Assembly (NCBI RefSeq): GCF_029227915.1
Contig: NC_079878.1
Coordinates: forward strand, 28,423,501-28,487,500
DNA: 64,000 nt
Reading direction: 5' to 3'
Origin: Hydractinia symbiolongicarpus
Taxonomy: Eukaryota > Cnidaria > Hydrozoa > Anthoathecata > Hydractiniidae
Position numbers and translations under genes: made by a program
Shown: one piece after another, positions 14,900 through 30,000 of the stretch
Layout: every line of letters starts with the position of its first letter
How positions within the stretch are numbered: the stretch's first letter is position 1
Notes under the pieces: model-generated
Database searches by the model: none
Told to the model about the DNA's origin: nothing
Seen by the model: only the letters and a program-made list of their open reading frames with translations

Positions 14900-17800
14900 T
14901 TTTTTCCGATATTACTAAGTTGTATCGCTTTTAACAGTGAAACGAATGACTGTGGGACTTAATTGAACTTATTCTGGAATGTGACCTTATAAGTGTGATA
15001 AATGAGCGAATTGCACTCCAAGGAATAACATTCTTCTTAATTCGACATGATTGCTGGAATTCAGCAAGTACACTAGGCTCTGTGGTAGCGCTTTAATTAA
15101 AAATTTAGATAAATAAGTCATTTTTTACTGTGGGACCAATCCTAGCCTTTATTTCGCGCTGAAGAAATAGAGACAGTTTCAAAAACTACATTTCATTGAC
15201 TTTCTAACGGTGTCAATTCGTTTGAGTTACAACGGTTGCGTCACATATTCGTACCAACATATATTTAGTGATCTTCTTCCGATATTACTAAGTTGTAATG
15301 CTTTTATCAGTGAAACGATTGACTGTGGGAATTAATTTAACTGATTCTGGAATGTGACCTTATAAATGTGATAAATGAGCCAATTGGTCTCCAAGGATTA
15401 ACATTCTTCTTAATTTGACATGATTGCTGGAATTCAGCGATTACATTAGGCTCAGTGGTAGCGCTTTATATAAAAATTTAGATTATTAAGTCTTTTTTTA
15501 CTGTGGGACCAATCCTGCCCGTTAGCACGCACTGTATAAATAGGAACAGTTCCAAAGACTACATTTCATTGACTTTCTAGCGGTATAAATCCGTTTGAGA
15601 TACAACGGTTGCGTCACATATTCGTACCAACATGTATTTAGCGATATTTTTCTGATATTGCTAGGTTGCATCGCTTTTAACAGTGAAACGATTGACTGTG
15701 GGACTTAATTGAACTGATTCTGGACTTTGACCTTATAGATGTGATAAATAAGCCAATTGGACTTCAAGGAATAACATTTTTTTTAATTCGACATGATTGC
15801 GGGAATTCAGCGAGTACACTAGTCTCTGTGGTAGCGCTTTATTTAAAAATTAAGATAAAAAATTCAGTTTTTACTGTTGGACCAATTCTAGCCGTTAGCG
15901 CGCTCTGAAGAAATAGGGACAGTTTCAAATACTACATTTCACTGACTTTCTAACAGTGTCAGTCCGTTTGAGTTACAACGGTAGCGTCACATATTCGTAC
16001 CAACATATATTTAGTGATATTTTTCCGATATTACTAAGTTGTATCGCTTTTAACAGTGAAACGAATGACTGTGGGACTTAATTGAACTGATTCTGGAATG
16101 TGACCTTATAAGTGTGATAAATGAGCGAATTGCACTCCAAGGAATAACATTCTTCTTAATTCGACATGATTGCTGGAATTCAGCAAGTACACTAGGCTCT
16201 GTGGTAGCGCTTTAATTAAAAATTTAGATAAATAAGTCATTTTTTACTGTGGGACCAATCCTAGCCTTTATTTCGCGCTGAAGAAATAGAGACAGTTTCA
16301 AAAACTACATTTCATTGACTTTCTAACGGTGTCAATTCGTTTGAGTTACAACGGTTGCGTCACATATTCGTACCAACATAAATTTAGTGATCTTCTTCCG
16401 ATATTACTAAGTTGTATTGCTTTTATCAGTGAAACGATTGACTGTGGGAATTAATTGAACTGATTCTGGAATGTGACCTTATAAATGTGATAAATGAGCC
16501 AATTGGTCTCCAAGGATTAACATTCTTCTTAATTTGACATGATTTCTGGAATTCAGCGATTACATTAGGCTCAGTGGTAGCGCTTTATACAAAAATTTAG
16601 ATTATTAAGTCTTTTTTTACTGTGGGACCAATCCTGGCCGTTAGCCTGCGCTGTATAAATAGGAACAGTTCCAAAGACTACATTTCATTGACTTTCTAGC
16701 GGTATAAATCCGTTTGAGATACAACGGTTGCGTCACATATTCGTACCAACATGTATTTAGCGATATTTTTCTGATATTGCTAGGTTGCATCGCTTTTAAC
16801 AGTGAAACGATTGACTGTGGGACTTAATTGAACTGATTCTGGACTTTGACCTTATAAATGTGATAAATGAGCCAATTGGACTTCAAGGAATAACATTCTT
16901 TTTAATTCGACATGATTGCTGGAATTCAGCGAGTACACTAGTCTCTGTGGTAGCGCTTTATTTAAAAATTAAGATAAAAAATTCAGTTTTTACTGTTGGA
17001 CCAATTCTAGCCGTTAGCGCGCTCTGAAGAAATAGGGACAGTTTAAAATACTACATTTCACTGACTTTCTAACAGTGTCAGTCCGTTTGAGTTACAACGG
17101 TTGGGTCACATATTCGTACCAACATGTATTTAGCGATTTTTTCCGATATTACTAAGTTGTATCGCTTTTAACAGTGAAACGAATGACTGTGGGACTTAAT
17201 TGAACTTATTCTGGAATGTGACCTTATAAGTGTGATAAATGAGCGAATTGCACTCCAAGAAATAACATTCTTCTTAATTCGACATGTTTGCTGGAATTCA
17301 GCAAGTACACTAGGCTCTGTGGTAGCGCTTTAATTAAAAATTTAGATAAATAAGTCATTTTTTACTGTGGGACCAATCCTAGCCTTTATTTCGCGCTGAA
17401 GAAATAGAGACAGTTTCAAAAACTACATTTCATTGACTTTCTAACGGTGTCAATTCGTTTGAGTTACAACGGTTGCGTCACATATTCGTACCAACATATA
17501 TTTAGTGATCTTCTTCCGATATTACTAAGTTGTAATGCTTTTATCAGTGAAACGATTGACTGTGGGAATTAATTTAACTGATTCTGGAATGTGACCTTAT
17601 AAATGTGATAAATGAGCCAATTGGTCTCCAAGGATTAACATTCTTCTTAATTTGACATGATTGCTGGAATTCAGCGATTACATTAGGCTCAGTGGTAGCG
17701 CTTTATATAAAAATTTAGATTATTAAGTCTTTTTTTACTGTGGGACCAATCCTGCCCGTTAGCACGCGCTGTATAAATAGGAACAGTTCCAAAGACTACA

Positions 17801-20800
17801 TTTCATTGACTTTCTAGCGGTATAAATCCGTTTGAGATACAACGGTTGCGTCACATATTCGTACCAACATGTATTTAGCGATATTTTTCTGATATTGCTA
17901 GGTTGCATCGCTTTTAACAGTGAAACGATTGACTGTGGGACTTAATTGAACTGATTCTGGACTTTGACCTTATAGATGTGATAAATAAGCCAATTGGACT
18001 TCAAGGAATAACATTCTTTTTAATTCGACACGATTGCGGGAATTCAGCAAGTACACTAGTCTCTGTGGTAGCGCTTTATTTAAAAATTAAGATAAAAAAT
18101 TCAGTTTTTACTGTTGGACCAATTCTAGCCGTTAGCGCGCTCTGAAGAAATAGGGACAGTTTCAAATACTTCATTTCACTGACTTTCTAACAGTGTCAGT
18201 CCGTTTGAGTTACAACGGTTGCGTCACATATTCGTACCAACATATATTTAGTGATATTTTTCCGATATTACTAAGTTGTATCGCTTTTAACAGTGAAACG
18301 AATGACTGTGGGACTTAATTGAACTGATTCTGGAATGTGACCTTATAAGTGTCATAAATGAGCGAATTGCAATCCAAGGAATAACATTCTTCTTAATTCG
18401 ACATGATTGCTGGAATTCAGCAAGTACACTAGGCTCTGTGGTAGCGCTTTAATTAAAAATTTAGATAAATAAGTCATTTTTTACTGTGGGACCAATCCTA
18501 GCCTTTATTTCGCGCTGAAGAAATAGAGACAGTTTCAAAAACTACATTTCATTGACTTTCTAACGGTGTCAATTCGTTTGAGTTACAACGGTTGCGTCAC
18601 ATATTCGTACCAACATATATTTAGTGATCTTCTTCCAATATTACTAAGTTGTATTGCTTTTATCAGTGAAACGATTGACTGTGGGAATTAATTGAACTGA
18701 TTCTGGAATGTGACCTTATAAATGTGATAAATGAGCCAATTGGTCTCCAAGGATTAACATTCTTCTTAATTTGACATGATTGCTGGAATTCAGCGATTAC
18801 ATTAGGCTCAGTGGTAGCGCTTTATACAAAAATTTAGATTATTAAGTCTTTTTTTACTGTGGGACCAATCCTGGCCGTTAGCCTGCGCTGTATAAATAGG
18901 AACAGTTCCAAAGACTACATTTCATTGACTTTCTAGCGGTATAAATCCGTTTGAGATACAACGGTTGCGTCACATATTCGTACCAACATGTATTTAGCGA
19001 TATTTTTCTGATATTGCTAGGTTGTATCGCTTTTAACAGTGAAACGAATGACTGTGGGACTTAATTGAACTTATTCTGGAATGTGACCTTATAAGTGTGA
19101 TAAATGAGCGAATTGCACTCCAAGGAATAACATTCTTCTTAATTCGACATGTTTGCTGGAATTCAGCAAGTACACTAGGCTCTGTGGTAGCGCTTTAATT
19201 AAAAATTTAGATAAATAAGTCATTTTTTACTGTGGGACCAATCCTAGCCTTTATTTCGCGCTGAAGAAATAGAGACAGTTTCAAAAGCTACATTTCATTG
19301 ACTTTCTAACGGTGTCAATTCGTTTGAGTTACAACGGTTGCGTCACATATTTGTACCAACATATATTTAGTGATCTTCTTCCGATATTACTAAGTTGTAA
19401 TGCTTTTATCAGTGAAACGATTGACTGTGGGAATTAATTTAACTGATTCTGGAATGTGACCTTATAAATGTGATAAATGAGCCAATTGGTCTCCAAGGAT
19501 TAACATTCTTCTTAATTTGACATGATTGCTGGAATTCAGCGATTACATTAGGCTCAGTGGTAGCGCTTTATATAAAAATTTAGATTATTAAGTCTTTTTT
19601 TACTGTGGGACCAATCCTGCCCGTTAGCACGCGCTGTATAAATAGGAACAGTTCCAAAGACTACATTTCATTGACTTTCTAGCGGTATAAATCCGTTTGA
19701 GATACAACGGTTGCGTCACATATTCGTACCAACATGTATTTAGCGATATTTTTCTGATATTGCTAGGTTGCATCGCTTTTAACAGTGAAACGATTGACTG
19801 TGGGACTTAATTGAACTGATTCTGGACTTTGACCTTATAGATGTGATAAATGAGCCAATTGGACTTCAAGGAATAACATTCTTTTTAATTCGACATGATT
19901 GCGGGAATTCAGCGAGTACACTAGTCTCTGTGGTAGCGCTTTATTTAAAAATTAAGATAAAAAATTCAGTTTTTACTGTTGGACCAATTCTAGCCGTTAG
20001 CGCGCTCTGAAGAAATAGGGACAGTTTCAAATACTACATTTCACTGACTTTCTAACAGTGTCAGTCCGTTTGAGTTACAACGGTTGCGTCACATATTCGT
20101 ACCAACATATATTTAGTGATATTTTTCCGATATTACTAAGTTGTATCGCTTTTAACAGTGAAACGAATGACTGTGGGACTTAATTGAACTGATTCTGGAA
20201 TGTGACCTTATAAGTGTCATAAATGAGCGAATTGCACTCCAAGGAATAACATTCTTCTTAATTCGACATGATTGCTGGAATTCAGCAAGTACACTAGGCT
20301 CTGTGGTAGCGCTTTAATTAAAAATTTAGATAAATAAGTCATTTTTTACTGTGGGACCAATCCTAGCCTTTATTTCGCGCTGAAGAAATAGAGACAGTTT
20401 CAAAAACTACATTTCATTGACTTTCTAACGGTGTCAATTCGTTTGAGTTACAACGGTTGCGTCACATATTCGTACCAACATATATTTAGTGATCTTCTTC
20501 CGATATTACTAAGTTGTATTGCTTTTATCAGTGAAACGATTGACTGTGGGAATTAATTGAACTGATTCTGGAATGTGACCTTATAAATGTGATAAATGAG
20601 CCAATTGGTCTCCAAGGATTAACATTCTTCTTAATTTGACATGATTGCTGGAATTCAGCGATTACATTAGGCTCAGTGGTAGCGCTTTATACAAAAATTT
20701 AGATTATTAAGTCTTTTTTTACTGTGGGACCAATCCTGGCCGTTAGCCTGCGCTGTATAAATAGGAACAGTTCCAAAGACTACATTTCATTGACTTTCTA

Positions 20801-21240
20801 GCGGTATAAATCCGTTTGAGATACAACGGTTGCGTCACATATTCGTACCAACATGTATTTAGCGATATTTTTCTGATATTGCTAGGTTGCATCGCTTTTA
20901 ACAGTGAAACGATTGACTGTGGGACTTAATTGAACTCATTCTGGACTTTGACCTTATAAATGTGATAAATGAGCCAATTGGACTTCAAGGAATAACATTC
21001 TTTTTAATTCGACATGATTGCTGGAATTCAGCGAGTACACTAGTCTCTGTGGTAGCGCTTTATTTAAAAATTAAGATAAAAAATTCAGTTTTTACTGTTG
21101 GACCAATTCTAGCCGTTAGCGCGCTCTGAAGAAATAGGGACAGTTTCAAATACTACATTTCACTGACTTTCTAACAGTGTCAGTCCGTTTGAGTTACAAC
21201 GGTTGGGTCACATATTCGTACCAACATGTATTTAGTGATT
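14900..21240. repeat. Three-monomer rhythm with six-monomer variants
   Basis: A monomer with TGCTTTTATCAG recurs near 15293, 16417, 17533, 18648, 19395 and 20513, mostly about 1117 bases apart (three monomers). It alternates between GTAATGC and GTATTGC versions, so the full unit is six monomers with one shortened round. Long stretches between rounds are almost identical. Confidence 0.75.
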
Positions 21241-24059
21241 TTCTTCCGATCTAACTAAGTTCTATCGCTTTTAACAGTGAAACGAATGACTGTGGGACTT
21301 AATTGAACTGATTCTGCAATGTGACCTTATAAATGTGATACATGAGCGAATTGGTCTCCAAGGAATAACATTCTTCTTAATTTGACATGCTTGCTGGAAT
21401 TCAGCGATTACATTAGGCTCTGTTGTAGGGCTTTATTTAAAAATTTAGATAAATAAGTCATTTTTTACTGTGGGACCAATCCTGGCCGTTAGCACGCGCT
21501 TAATAAATAGGAACAGTTCCAAAGACTAAATTTCATTGCCTTTCTAGCGGTATAAATCCGTTTGAGATACAACGGTTGCGTCACATATACGTACCAACAT
21601 GTATTTAGCGATAGTATTTGGATATTACTAGGTTCCATCGCTTTTAATAGTGAAACGTTTGACTGTCGGACTTAATTGAACTGATTTTGGACTTTGACCT
21701 TATAAATGTGATAAATGAGCCAGTTAGACTACAAGAAAAACGTTCTTCTTAATTTAATATGATTGCTGGAACTCAGCGATTACACTGGGCGCTGTAGTAG
21801 CGCTCTAATTAAAAATTAAGATAAAAAATTTAGTTTTTACTGTGGGACCAATCCTATTCCTTAGCGCGCGCTGAAGAAATAGAGACAGTTTCAAAAACTA
21901 CATTTCATTGACTCTCTAACGGTGTCAATCCGTTTGAGTTACAACGGTTGCGTCACATATTCGTACCAACATGTATTTAGTGATTGTTTTCCGATATTAC
22001 TAAGTTGTATCGCTTTTAACAGTGAAACGAATGACTGTGGGACTTAATTGAACTGATTCTGGACTGTGACCTTATAAGTGTGATAAATGAGCGAATTGCA
22101 CTCCAAGGAATAACATTCTTCTTAATTCGACATGTTTGCTGGAATTCAGCGAGTACACTAGGCTCTGTGGTAGCGCTTTAAGTAAAAATTTAGATAAATA
22201 AGTCATTTTTTGCTGTGGGACCAATCCTAGCCGTTAGCACGCGCTTAATAAATAGGAACAGTTCCAAAGACTACATTTCATTGCCTTTCTAGCGGTATAA
22301 ATCCGTTTGAGATACAACGGTTGCGTCACATATACGTACCAACATGTATTTAGCGATAGTATTTGGATATTACTAGGTTCCATCGCTTTTAATAGTGAAA
22401 CGTTTGACTGTCGGACTTAATTGAACTGATTTTGGACTTTGACCTTATAAATGTGATAAATGAGCCAGTTAGACTACAAGAAATAACATTCTTCTTAATT
22501 TAATATGATTGCTGGAACTCAGCGATTACACTGGGCGCTGTAGTAGCGCTCTAATTAAAAATTAAGATAAAAAAGTCATTTTTTACTGTGGGACCAATCC
22601 TAGCCGTTAGTTCGCGCTGAAAAAATAGAGACAGTTTCAACAACTACATTTCATTGACTTTCTAACGGTGTCAATCCGTTTGAGTTACAACGGTTGCGTC
22701 ACATATTCGTACCAACATATATTTAGTGATATTTTTCCGATATTACTAAGTTGTATCGCTTTTAACAGTGAAACGATTGACTGTGGGACTTAATTGAACT
22801 GGTTCTGGACTTAGACCTTATAAATGTTATAAATGAGCCAATTGGACTCCAAGGAATAACATTCTTCTAAATTCGACATGATAGCTGGAATTCAGCGAGT
22901 ACACTAGGCTCTGCGGTAGCGCTTTATTTAAAAATTAAGATAAAAAATTCAGTTTTTACTGTGGGACTAATCCTAGCTGTTATCGCGCGCTGAAGAAATA
23001 GAGACAGCTCCAAAGACTACATTTCATTGACTTTCTAGCGGTATAAATCCGTTTGAGATACAACGGTTGCGTCACATATTCGTACCAACATGTATTTAGT
23101 GATATTTTTCCGATATTACTAAGTTGTATCGCTTTTAACAGTGAAACGATTGACTGTGGTACTTAACTGAACTGATTCTGGACTTTGACCTTATAAATGT
23201 TATAAATGAGCCAATTGAACTCCAAGGAATAAAATTCTTCTTAATTCGACATGATAGCTGGAATTCAGCGAGTACACTAGGCTCTGTGGTAGCGCTTTAT
23301 TTAAAAATTAAGATAAAAAATTCAGTTTTTACTGTGGGACCAATCCTAGCTGTTAGCGCGCGCTGAAGAAATAGAGACAGTTTCAAAAACTACATTTCAT
23401 TGACTCTCTAACGGTGTCAATCCGTTTGAGTTACAACGGTTGCGTCACATATTCGTACCAACATGTATTTAGTGATTGTTTTCCGATATTACTAAGTTGT
23501 ATCGCTTTTAACAGTGAAACGAATGACTGTGGGACTTAATTGAACTGATTCTGGACTGTGACCTTATAAGTGTGATAAATGAGCGAATTGCACTCCAAGG
23601 AATAACATTCTTCTTAATTCGACATGTTTGCTGGAATTCAGCGAGTACACTAGGCTCTGTGGTAGCGCTTTAATTAAAAATTTAGATAAATAAGTCATTT
23701 TTTGCTGTGGGACCAATCCTAGCCGTTAGCACGCCCTTAATAAATAGGAACAGTTCCAAAGACTACATTTCATTGCCTTTCTAGCGGTATAAATCCGTTT
23801 GAGATACAACGGTTGCGTCACATATACGTACCAACATGTATTTAGCGATAGTATTTGGATATTACTAGGTTCCATCGCTTTTAATAGTGAAACGTTTGAC
23901 TGTTGGACTTAATTGAACTGATTTTGGACTTTGACCTTATAAATGTGATAAATGAGCCAGTTAGACTACAAGAAATAACATTCTTCTTAATTTAATATGA
24001 TTGCTGGAACTCAGCGATTACACTGGGCGCTGTAGTAGTGCTCTAATTAAAAATTAAGA

Positions 24060-27000
24060 TAAAAAAGCTATTTTTTACTGTGGGACCAATCCTAGCCGTT
24101 AGTTCGCGCTGAAAAAATAGAGACAGTTTAAACAACTATTTTTCATTGACTTTCTAACGGTGTCAATCCGTTTGAGTTACAACGGTTGCGTCACATATTC
24201 GTACCAACATATATTTAGTGATATTTTTCCGATATTACTAAGTTGTATCGCTTTTAACAGTGAAACGATTGACTGTGGGACTTAATTGAACTGGTTCTGG
24301 ACTTAGACCTTATAAATGTTATAAATGAGCGAATTGCACTCCAAGGAATAACATTCTTCTTAATTTGACATGATTGCTGGAATTCAGCGATTACATTAGG
24401 CTCTGTGGTAGCGCTTTATTTAAAAATTAAGATAAAAAATTCAGTTTTTACTGTTGGACCAATTCTAGCCGTTAGCGCGCTCTGAAGAAATAGGGACAGT
24501 CTCAAATACTACTTTTCACTGACTTTCTAACAGTGTCAGTCCGTTTGAGTTACAACAGTTGGGTCACATATTCGTACAAACATGTATTTAGTGATTTTCT
24601 TCCGATCTAACTAAGTTCTATCGCTTTTAACAGGGAAACGAATGACTGTGGGACTTAATTGAACTGATTCTGCAATGTGACCTTATAAATGTGATATATG
24701 AGCGAATTGGTCTCCAAGGAATAACATTCTTCTTAATTTGACATGATTGCTGGAATTCAGCGATTACATTAGGCTCTGTTGTAGGGCTTTATTTAAAAAT
24801 TTAGATAAATAAGTCATTTTTTACTGTAGGACCAATCCTGGCCGTTAGTTCGCGCTTAATAAATAGGAACAGTTCCAAAGATTACATTTCATTGCCTTTC
24901 TAGCGGTATAAATCCGTTTGAAATACAACGGTTGCGTCACATATACGTACCAACATGTATTTAGCGATAGTATTTGGATATTACTAGGTTCCATCGCTTT
25001 TAATAGTGAAACGTTTGACTGTCGGACTTAATTGAACTGATTTTGGACTTTGACCTTATAAATGTGATAAATGAGCCAGTTAGACTACAAGAAATAACAT
25101 TCTTCTTAATTTAATATGATTGCTGGAACTCAGCAATTACACTGGGCGCTATAGTAGCTCTCTAATTAAAAATTAAGATAAAAAAGCCATTTTTTACTGT
25201 GGGACCAATCCTAGCCGTTAGTTCGCGCTGAAAAAATAGAGACAGTTTCAACAACTACATTTCATTGACTTTCTAACGGTGTCAATCCGTTTGAGTTACA
25301 ACGGTTGCATCACATATTCGTACCAACATATATTTAGTGATATTTTTCCGATATTACTAAGTTGTATCGCTTTTAACAGTGAAACGATTGACTGTGGGAC
25401 TTAATTGAACTGGTTCTGGACTTAGACCTTATAAATGTTATAAATGAGCCAATTGGACTCCAAGGAATAACATTCTTCTTAATTCGACATGATAGCTGGA
25501 ATTCAGCGAGTACACTAGGCTCTGCGGTAGCGCTTTATTTAAAAATTAAGATAAAAAATTCAGTTTTTACTGTGAGACCAATCCTAGCCGTTATCGCGCG
25601 CTGAAGAAATAGAGACAGTTTAAAAACTACATTTCATTGACTCTCTAACGGTGTCAATCCGTTTGAGGCTCAACGGTTGTGTCACATATTCGTACCAACA
25701 TTTATTTAGTGATTGTTTTCCGATATTACTAAGTTGTATCGCTTTTAACAGTGAAACGAATGACTGTGGGACTTAATTGAACTGATTCTGGACTGTGACC
25801 TTATAAGTGTGATAAATGAGCGAATTACACTCCAAGGAATAACATTCTTATTAATTCCACATGATTGCTGGAATTCAGCAAGTACACTAGGCTCTATGGT
25901 AGCGCTTTAATTCAAAATTAAGATAAAAAATTCAGTTTTTACTGTGGAATCAATCCTAGCCGTTAGCGCGCGCTGAAAAAATAGAGACAGTTTAAAAACT
26001 ACATTTCATTGACTCTCTAACGGTGTCAATCCGTTTGAGTTACAACGGTTGCGTCACATATTCGTACCAACATGTATTTAGTGATTGTTTTCCGATATTA
26101 CTAAGTTGTATCGCTTTTAACAGTGAAACGAATGACTGTGGGACTTAATTGAACTGATTCTGGACCGTGACCTTATAAGTGTGATAAATGAGCGAATTGC
26201 ACTCCAAGGAATAACATTCTTCCTAATTTGACATGATTGCTGGAATTCAGCGATTACATTAGGCTCTGTGGTAGCGCTTTATTTAAAAATTTAGATAAAT
26301 AAGTCTTTTCTTACTGTGGGACCAATCCTGACCGTTAGCACGCGCTGAATAAATAGGAACAGCTCCAAAGACTACATTTCATTGACTTTCTAGCGGTATA
26401 AATCCGTTTGAGATACAACGGTTGCGTCACATATTCGTACCAACATGTATTTAGTGATATTTTTCCGATATTACTAAGTTGTATCGCTTTTAACAGTGAA
26501 ACGATTGACTGTGGGACTTAACTGAACTGATTCTGGACTTTGACCTTATAAATGTTATAAATGAGCCAATTGAACTCCAAGGAATAAAATTCTTCTTAAT
26601 TCGACATGATAGCTGGAATTCAGCAAGTACACTAGGCTCTGTGGTAGCGCTTTATTTAAAAATTAAGATAAAAAATTCAGTTTTTACTGTGGGATCAATC
26701 CTAGCTGTTAGCGCGCGCTGAAGAAATAGAGACAGTTTCAAAAACTACATTTCATTGACTCTCTAACGGTGTCAATCCGTTTGAGTTACAACGGTTGCGT
26801 CACATATTCGTACCAACATGTATTTAGTGATTGTTTTCCGATATTACTAAGTTGTATCGCTTTTATCAGTGAAACGAATGACTGTGGGACTTAATTGAAC
26901 TGATTCTGGACTGTGACCTTATAAGTGTGATAAATGAGCGAATTGCACTCCAAGGAATAACATTCTTCTTAATTCGACATGTTTGCTGGAATTCAGCGAG

Positions 27001-30000
27001 TACACTAGGCTCTGTGGTAGCGCTTTAATTAAAAATTTAGATAAATAAGTCATTTTTTGCTGTGGGACCAATCCTAGCCGTTAGTTCGCGCTGAAAAAAT
27101 AGAGACAGTTTCAACATCTACATTTCATTGACTTTCTAACAGTGTCAATCTATTTGATTTACAACGGTTGCGTCACATATTCGTACCAACATGTATTTAG
27201 TGATTGTTTTCCAATATTACTAAGTTGTATCGCTTTTAACAGTGAAACGTTTGACTGTCGGACTTAATTGAACTGATTTTGGACTTTGACCTTATAAATG
27301 TGATAAATGAGCCAGTTAGACTACAAGAAATAACATTCTTCTTAATTTAATATAATTGCTCGAACTCAGCGATTACACTGGGCGCTGTAGTAGCGCTCTA
27401 TTAAAAAATTAAGATAAAAAAGCCATTTTTTACTGTGGGACCAATCCTAGCCGTTAGTTCGCGCTGAAAAAATAGAGACAGTTTCAACAACTACATTTCA
27501 TTTATTTTCTAACGGTGTCAATCCGTTTGAGTTACAACGGTTGCGTCACATATTCGTACCAACATGTATTTAGTGATATTTTTCTGATATTACTAAGTTT
27601 TATCGCTTTTAACAGTGAAACGATTGACTGTGGGACTTAATTGAACTGATTCTGGACTTTGATCTTATAAGGGTGATAAATGAGCGAATTGCACTCCAAG
27701 GAATAACATTCTCCTAATTCGACATGATAGCTGGAATTCAGCGAGTACACTAGGCTCTGTGGTAGCGCTTTAATTAAAAATTTAGATAAATAAGTCATTT
27801 TTACTGTGGGACCAATCCTAGCCGTTAGTTCGCGCTGAAAAAATAGAGACAGTTTCAACAACTACATTTCATTGACTTTCTAACAGTGCCAATTCGTTTG
27901 ATTTACAACGGTTGCGTCACATATTCGTACCAACATGTATTTAGTGATTGTTTTCCGATATTACTAAGTTGTATCGCTTTTAACAGTGAAACGAATGACT
28001 GTGGGACTTAATTGAACTGATTCTGGACTGTGACCTTATAAGTGTCATAAATGAGCAAATTGCACTCCAAGCAATAACATTGTTCTTAATTCGACATGTT
28101 TGCTGGAATTCAGCGAGTACACTAGGCTCTGTGGTAGCGCTTTAATTAAAAATTTAGATAAATAAGTCATTTTTTACTGTGGGACCAATCCTAGCCGTTA
28201 GTTCGCGCTGAAAAAATAGAGACAGTTTCAACAACTACATTTCATTGACTTTCTAACAGTGTCAATCCGTTTGATTTACAACGGTTGCGTCACATATTCG
28301 TACCAACATGTATTTAGTGATTGTTTTCCGATATTACTAAGTTGTATCGCTTTTAACAGTGAAACATTTGACTGTCGGACTTAATTGAACTGATTTTGGA
28401 CTTTGACCTTATAAATGTGATAAATGAGCCAGTTAGAGTACAAGAAATAACATTCTTCTTAATTTAATATAATTGCTCGAACTCAGCGATTACACTGGGC
28501 GCTGTACTAGCGCTCTATTTAAAAATTAAGATAAAAAATCAAGTTTTTACTGTGGGCCTAATCCTAGCCGTTAGTTCGCGCTGAAGAAATAGAGACAGTT
28601 TCAAAAAATACATTTCATTGACTCTCTAACGGTGTCAATCCGTTTGAGTTACAACGGTTGCGTCACATATTCGTACCAACATGTATTTAGTGATTGTTTT
28701 CCGATATTACTAAGTTGTATCGCTTTTAACAGTGAAACGAATGACTGTGGGACTTAATTGAACTGATTCTGGACTGTGACCTTATAAGTGTGATAAATGA
28801 GCGAATTGCACTCCAAGGAATAACATTCTTCTTAATCCGACATGATTGCTGGAATTCAGCGAGTACACTAGGCTCTGTGGTAGCGCTTTAATTAAAAATT
28901 TAGATAAATATGTCATTTTTTACTGTGGGACCAATCTTAAATGTTAGTTCTCCCTGAAAAAATAGAGACAGTTTCAACAACTACATTTCATTGACTTTCT
29001 AACAGTGCCAATCCGTTTGATTTACAACGGTTGCGTCACATATTCGTACCAACATGTATTTAGTGATTGTTTTCCGATATTACTAAGTTGTATCGCTTTT
29101 AACAGTGAAACGTTTGACTGTCGGACTTAATTGAACTGATTTTGGACTTTGACCTTATAAATGTGATAAATGAGCCAGTTAGACTACAAGAAATAACATT
29201 CTTCTTAATTTAATATAATTGCTCGAACTCAGCGATTACACTGGGCGCTGTAGTAGCGCTCTATTAAAAAAATTAAGATAAAAAAGCCATTTTTTACTGT
29301 GGGACCAATCCTAGCCGTTAGTTCGCGCTGAAAAAATAGAGACAGTATTTAGTGATATTTTTCTGATATTACTAAGTTTTATCGCTTTTAACAGTGAAAC
29401 GATTGACTGTGGGACTTAATTGAACTGATTCTGGACTTTGATCTTATAAGGGTGATAAATGAGCGAATTGCACTCCAAGGAATAACATTCTCCTAATTCG
29501 ACATGATAGCTGGAATTCAGCGAGTACACTAGGCTCTGTGGTAGCGCTTTAATTAAAAATTTAGATAAATAAGTCATTTTTACTGTGGGACCAATCCTAG
29601 CCGTTAGTTCGCGCTGAAAAAATAGAGACAGTTTCAACAACTACATTTCATTGACTTTCTAACAGTGCCAATTCGTTTGATTTACAACGGTTGCGTCACA
29701 TATTCGTACCAACATGTATTTAGTGATTGTTTTCCGATATTACTAAGTTGTATCGCTTTTAACAGTGAAACGAATGACTGTGGGACTTAATTGAACTGAT
29801 TCTGGACTGTGACCTTATAAGTGTCATAAATGAGCAAATTGCACTCCAAGCAATAACATTGTTCTTAATTCGACATGTTTGCTGGAATTCAGCGAGTACA
29901 CTAGGCTCTGTGGTAGCGCTTTAATTAAAAATTTAGATAAATAAGTCATTTTTTACTGTGGGACCAATCCTAGCCGTTAGTTCGCGCTGAAAAAATAGAG